A DNA stretch of 64,000 nucleotides, from positions 37,448 through 101,447 of the forward strand of contig WOGZ01000108.1 of assembly GCA_009733775.1 (NCBI GenBank), given 5' to 3'. The position numbers were made by a program, and so were the translations under genes. The notes under the pieces were generated by a model that was given only the letters and a program-made list of their open reading frames with translations, was not told where the DNA came from and did no database searches. This DNA is from Alectoria sarmentosa. Its lineage: Eukaryota > Ascomycota > Lecanoromycetes > Lecanorales > Parmeliaceae. Positions 63,690 through 64,000 of the stretch are shown here, in pieces. Positions within the stretch are counted from its first letter, which is position 1. Each line of letters starts with the position of its first letter.

Positions 63690-64000
63690 TTTTCTTCGGC
63701 GGCAGTACTTTCGCGGGATTCGAAAGTTGCGAGGTTCAAAACTTCGGCCGTCAAAACTTCAGTTCAGATGAGACTAACCTTTGCGGGCAATAAGTACTTT
63801 CGCGGGATTCGACAGTCGCGAGGATCCGTCTCAAGATCAGATTGCTCGAATAGGATTAGCGTACGGCTTTTCTTTGGCGGGAAAAATTTCGCGGGATTCA
63901 AAAGTCGTCTGATTCCAAACCTCCCTCGAATAGGGTTAGTGCGGACGGCTTTTCTTCGGCGGGAAAAATTTCGCGGGATTCAAAAGTCGTCTGATTCAAA
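63690..64000. repeat. Tandem repeat running off the window end
   Basis: A motif (ACGGCTTTTCTTCGGCGGGA, then AAAATTTCGCGGGATTCAAA and AGTCGTCTGATTC) occurs at 63863 and 63945, 82 bp apart and nearly identical. The same 82-bp spacing holds for the flanking CTCGAATAGG(G/A)TTAG. Degenerate earlier copies (CAGCTTTTCTTCGGCGGCAG; AGTACTTTCGCGGGATTCGA) start near 63688 and 63793. The array continues beyond position 64000. Confidence 0.8.

Noticed and set aside
63724..63745. GGTTCAAAAC resembling a tRNA B box
   Set aside because: No matching A box or cloverleaf around it; the word is part of the tandem repeat.

Overview
The window is nuclear DNA of a filamentous ascomycete (Pezizomycotina). Genes are separated by short spacers and cut by introns of about 50-100 bp with GT..AG ends. 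The recognisable set is typical of moulds: a fungal phytochrome, a rhodopsin-domain (SAT4-type) membrane protein, a STAND-type N-terminal domain, ATG12, DBF4, RRD1 and an ExgD-type glucanase. The order or class cannot be fixed from the sequence alone. No rRNA, tRNA or CRISPR was seen. All gene models were spliced by eye, using reading phase, splice consensus and family conservation.

Layout. 1-1.2 kb: non-coding with an AT-rich block. 1.2-2.7 kb: SAT4-type membrane protein (+). 3.8-5.4 kb: orphan membrane protein (-). 6.26-6.43 kb: tiny Cys-rich protein with a CaaX end (+). 7.1-10.8 kb: giant coiled-coil protein (-). 11.1-13.7 kb: STAND-N-domain protein (+). 14-16.6 kb: gene relics (NFX1-type zinc finger; a frameshifted fungal orphan). 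18.3-21.0 kb: large basic/acidic probable nuclear protein (-), head-to-head with RRD1 (21.0-22.7 kb, +). 23.2-25.2 kb: STK32/YANK-like kinase (-). 26.3-30.9 kb: phytochrome histidine kinase (-). 31.9-33.6 kb: flavoprotein/F-box-like/ankyrin-like fusion (+). 33.8-34.8 kb: broken quinone reductase (-), followed by a 25-bp hairpin. 35.6-37.9 kb: DBF4 (+). 38.4-39.0 kb: orphan (+). 39.2-39.9 kb: ATG12 (+). 40.2-41.3 kb: PanB/ECM31 (-). 42.1-43.2 kb: UBC8/UBE2H (+). 45.2-46.6 kb: BAHD-type acyltransferase (+). 46.9-47.7 kb: small C2H2 protein (-), divergent from a SNF2 helicase (48.0-51.7 kb, +). 52.2-54.5 kb: ExgD-type glucanase (+). 54.5-59.5 kb: gene-poor, with a paralogue relic and a 64-bp tandem array. 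59.5-61.3 kb: MFS transporter (+). 61.5-62.9 kb: orphan with two helical repeat-like segments, the probable source of the relic (+). 63.6-64 kb: another tandem repeat that runs off the end.

The genes do not form one pathway. This is an ordinary housekeeping and signalling stretch with two decayed patches (14-16.6 kb and 54.5-59.5 kb). The most striking observation is in the UBC8-type E2 gene. The conserved reading frame is restored only if a single nucleotide, position 42441, is spliced in as its own exon. Other points of interest are the CaaX micro-protein, the flavoprotein fusion, an in-frame intron that splits the DBF4 zinc finger, and the relic plus minisatellite beside its parental gene.
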